8,387 nucleotides of DNA from Actinomycetota bacterium (lineage in GTDB: Bacteria; Actinomycetota; Acidimicrobiia; Acidimicrobiales; GCA-2861595), in assembly GCA_016781225.1 (NCBI GenBank), contig JADDQT010000054.1:1698-10084 (forward strand), given 5' to 3'. Positions 7,050 to 8,387 of this stretch are shown here, one piece after another. Each line of letters opens with the position of its first letter. Position 1 is the first letter of the stretch. The translations under genes and the position numbers were made by a program. The notes beneath the pieces are model-generated. The model worked only from the letters and a program-made list of their open reading frames with translations, did no database searches and had not been told where the DNA came from.

Positions 7050-7057
7050 CCCCTCCC
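7050..7057 (-). promoter_or_regulatory. Ribosome-binding site of crcB
   Basis: Read on the minus strand this is GGGAGGGG, followed by four bases and the GTG at 7045. It decides the crcB start in favour of the 123-residue form. Confidence 0.6.
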
Positions 7058-7091
7058 TGGTCGCCGGACGTCCCCAACAGACTGGCAAGGT

Positions 7092-8387
7092 TCACTGCAA
7101 GCCGTCGGCAACGGACGGGACCCCGCTGTCCTCGTCACGCCCCTGGTCAGCGGCGGGGGTCATCACCGGCCGCTTGCGCAGCCACTTCCGGCGGGCGTCG
7201 TTGGCTGCCAGCCGCCACGCCTCGGCCAACACCGCGGCCCTCGGATCCCAGCCTCTTCTAAGGAGACGAGCAGTGGCGGCCAGTAGTCGCGCCGGGGTGA
7301 GGACCTCGGAGGGTTCAAGCCGGTGGCTCAGGATCTCGAACCAGGGATCGAGGCCGTTGCGTCGGGACGCGAAGTCACGGACCATCTCCAGGAAGGGCCG
7401 CGGCACGGGGCCGGCTGCGCCCAGGTCGCTGCAGAACCAGTGCATCTCGAAGGCGTCGTCGTCTCGCCAGCGCCACCATTGGCCCAAGGCGGCATCGAGG
7501 GAGCAGGCCCCACCGAGTCCTTGCACGATCGCCTCGGCCAGGGTCTCCCCCTGCCGCAGTGCATCCGATATGCCCTGGCCCGGGGTTGGGTCCTTGAAGT
7601 GGCCGGCGTCACCCACGAGGGCCCACCCAGGGCCGACCGACTCACGGAAGTAGCCGGGGTAGCCGGCCGTTCCTCGTGGCCGCCCGGTACGCCTTGCTCC
7701 GCTGACGATGGCACCGACCATGGGTGAAGCGCCGATGTCGGCGTCGAAGCTCGATTCGAGGTCGGCGGTGAAGGAAGACAGGCGCCTCAGCGGAGGCAGA
7801 GTCATGGCGATGTACATACCGCTGTCGGTCGGCGCTCCGATGACAAGCTCGTCGTCCCAGCGCTCGAAGGTGATGGCGGCGGGCGACTCCCAGCTGGCCC
7901 CCTCGAAGTAGGCCCAGTAGCCGAAGCGCTGGTTCGCCACCACGTGGTAGCTGCGAGCGCCCACGAGGCGGGCCACCGTCGAGCCCGCACCATCGGCGCC
8001 CACCACCAGCGGGGCGCGAAGCTCCACTTGGCGGCCGTCGCCCGTGAGAGCCTGCACGCCGCACACCCTTCCGTCGCGCTCCACCAGTCCGGTGACACGC
8101 ACGGAGGTGCGCACCCGGGCTCCGGCCTCCCGGGCCCGCTCGACCAGGATGGTGTCCAGCAGAGGCCGCCGGACGCACAACGCAGGCCCGGCGTCACCCG
8201 GACGGCGGGGGAGGCGCTGCGACACCGTGATGTCCTCCACCCGCATGGAGACGGACTCGATCCACGGAGCCCCCGTCGCCAGAAGACGCTCGGTCAGCCC
8301 CAGGCGGTCGAGGACGGCGACGCCCTCGGCCTGGAAGAGGTGGGTGGAGACGGTGTCGCTCGGGAACTCGGCCCGGTCGACCACGCA
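7092..8387 (-). CDS. FAD-dependent monooxygenase/oxidoreductase (N-terminus beyond window edge)
   Basis: This is probably a group A flavoprotein monooxygenase-like enzyme, which uses FAD and NAD(P)H to hydroxylate or oxidise a small organic substrate. The 431 visible residues start inside the fold: CVVDRAEFPSDTVSTH matches the end of the first beta-alpha-beta unit in proteins of the type VLVVDRAxFPSDTxSTH. The GxGxxG nucleotide-binding loop, roughly 30 residues, must therefore lie beyond position 8387. Seen here are the DG motif VGADGAGSTVAR (about 7970-8003) and the second FAD motif GDAGHFKDPTPGQG (about 7572-7613), which contacts the FAD ribose and pyrophosphate. The frame closes with a TGA at 7092-7094 after a charged, unconserved tail. 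The GTG at 8382-8384 is an internal valine, not the start. crcB follows 46 bases later. The substrate is not identifiable from sequence alone; geranylgeranyl-reductase-like or halogenase-like oxidoreductases are related alternatives. Confidence 0.88.
   Translation of the reverse strand, partial: CVVDRAEFPSDTVSTHLFQAEGVAVLDRLGLTERLLATGAPWIESVSMRVEDITVSQRLPRRPGDAGPALCVRRPLLDTILVERAREAGARVRTSVRVTGLVERDGRVCGVQALTGDGRQVELRAPLVVGADGAGSTVARLVGARSYHVVANQRFGYWAYFEGASWESPAAITFERWDDELVIGAPTDSGMYIAMTLPPLRRLSSFTADLESSFDADIGASPMVGAIVSGARRTGRPRGTAGYPGYFRESVGPGWALVGDAGHFKDPTPGQGISDALRQGETLAEAIVQGLGGACSLDAALGQWWRWRDDDAFEMHWFCSDLGAAGPVPRPFLEMVRDFASRRNGLDPWFEILSHRLEPSEVLTPARLLAATARLLRRGWDPRAAVLAEAWRLAANDARRKWLRKRPVMTPAADQGRDEDSGVPSVADGLQ

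Noticed and set aside
7066..7073. Palindrome GGACGTCC in the gap before crcB, as a possible operator.
   Set aside because: An 8-base palindrome is expected by chance in DNA this GC-rich, and there is no second copy or associated promoter.
7046..7138. A fluoride riboswitch in front of crcB.
   Set aside because: The minus-strand sequence lacks the conserved GGNGATGG start and the downstream consensus of the crcB motif, and much of the interval is coding for the upstream gene.
7046..7138. The longer CrcB reading with 31 extra N-terminal residues.
   Set aside because: The extra residues are not family-like, overlap the upstream gene's 3' end, and lack the strong ribosome-binding site found before the GTG at 7045.

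Overview
The window is GC-rich, tightly packed bacterial DNA with GTG starts and 4-base gene overlaps. Together with the protein families, this suggests a high-GC actinobacterium, perhaps a soil or aquatic lineage such as Acidimicrobiia. That placement is inference from sequence style, since no rRNA or other marker gene is present. No mobile element, CRISPR array, tRNA or rRNA was seen.

Layout: positions 3-254 (+) hold the C-terminal end of a probable winged-helix regulator with a SufR/ArsR-like cysteine-rich tail, cut off by the left edge. Positions 255-386 are a noncoding leader with two hairpins. Positions 387-6663 (+) form the main block, a three-gene unit joined by two 4-base start/stop overlaps. 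It encodes a Cache-sensing hybrid histidine kinase with two receiver domains and an HPt domain, a stand-alone Rcp1-like receiver protein, and a polytopic membrane protein with PAS, GGDEF and EAL domains. The right part, on the minus strand, holds a FAD-dependent monooxygenase-like gene (7092-8387, N-terminus beyond the window) followed by crcB, a fluoride channel gene (6674-7045). crcB converges on the signalling unit with only 10 bases between the two stop codons.

The three-gene unit reads as one signalling circuit. An extracytoplasmic cue at the Cache domain would drive a His-Asp-His phosphorelay inside the kinase. The HPt histidine could then phosphorylate the small receiver protein, and cyclic-di-GMP would be made or degraded by the third product. 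All catalytic and phosphoacceptor residues checked are intact in all three proteins. The coupling between the phosphorelay and c-di-GMP turnover is inferred from gene order and translational coupling, not shown by any single residue. The best candidates for new biology are the input: the ligand of the Cache domain and the function of the roughly ten-helix membrane module of the GGDEF-EAL protein. Each family here is individually known, and I see no clearly unprecedented system.
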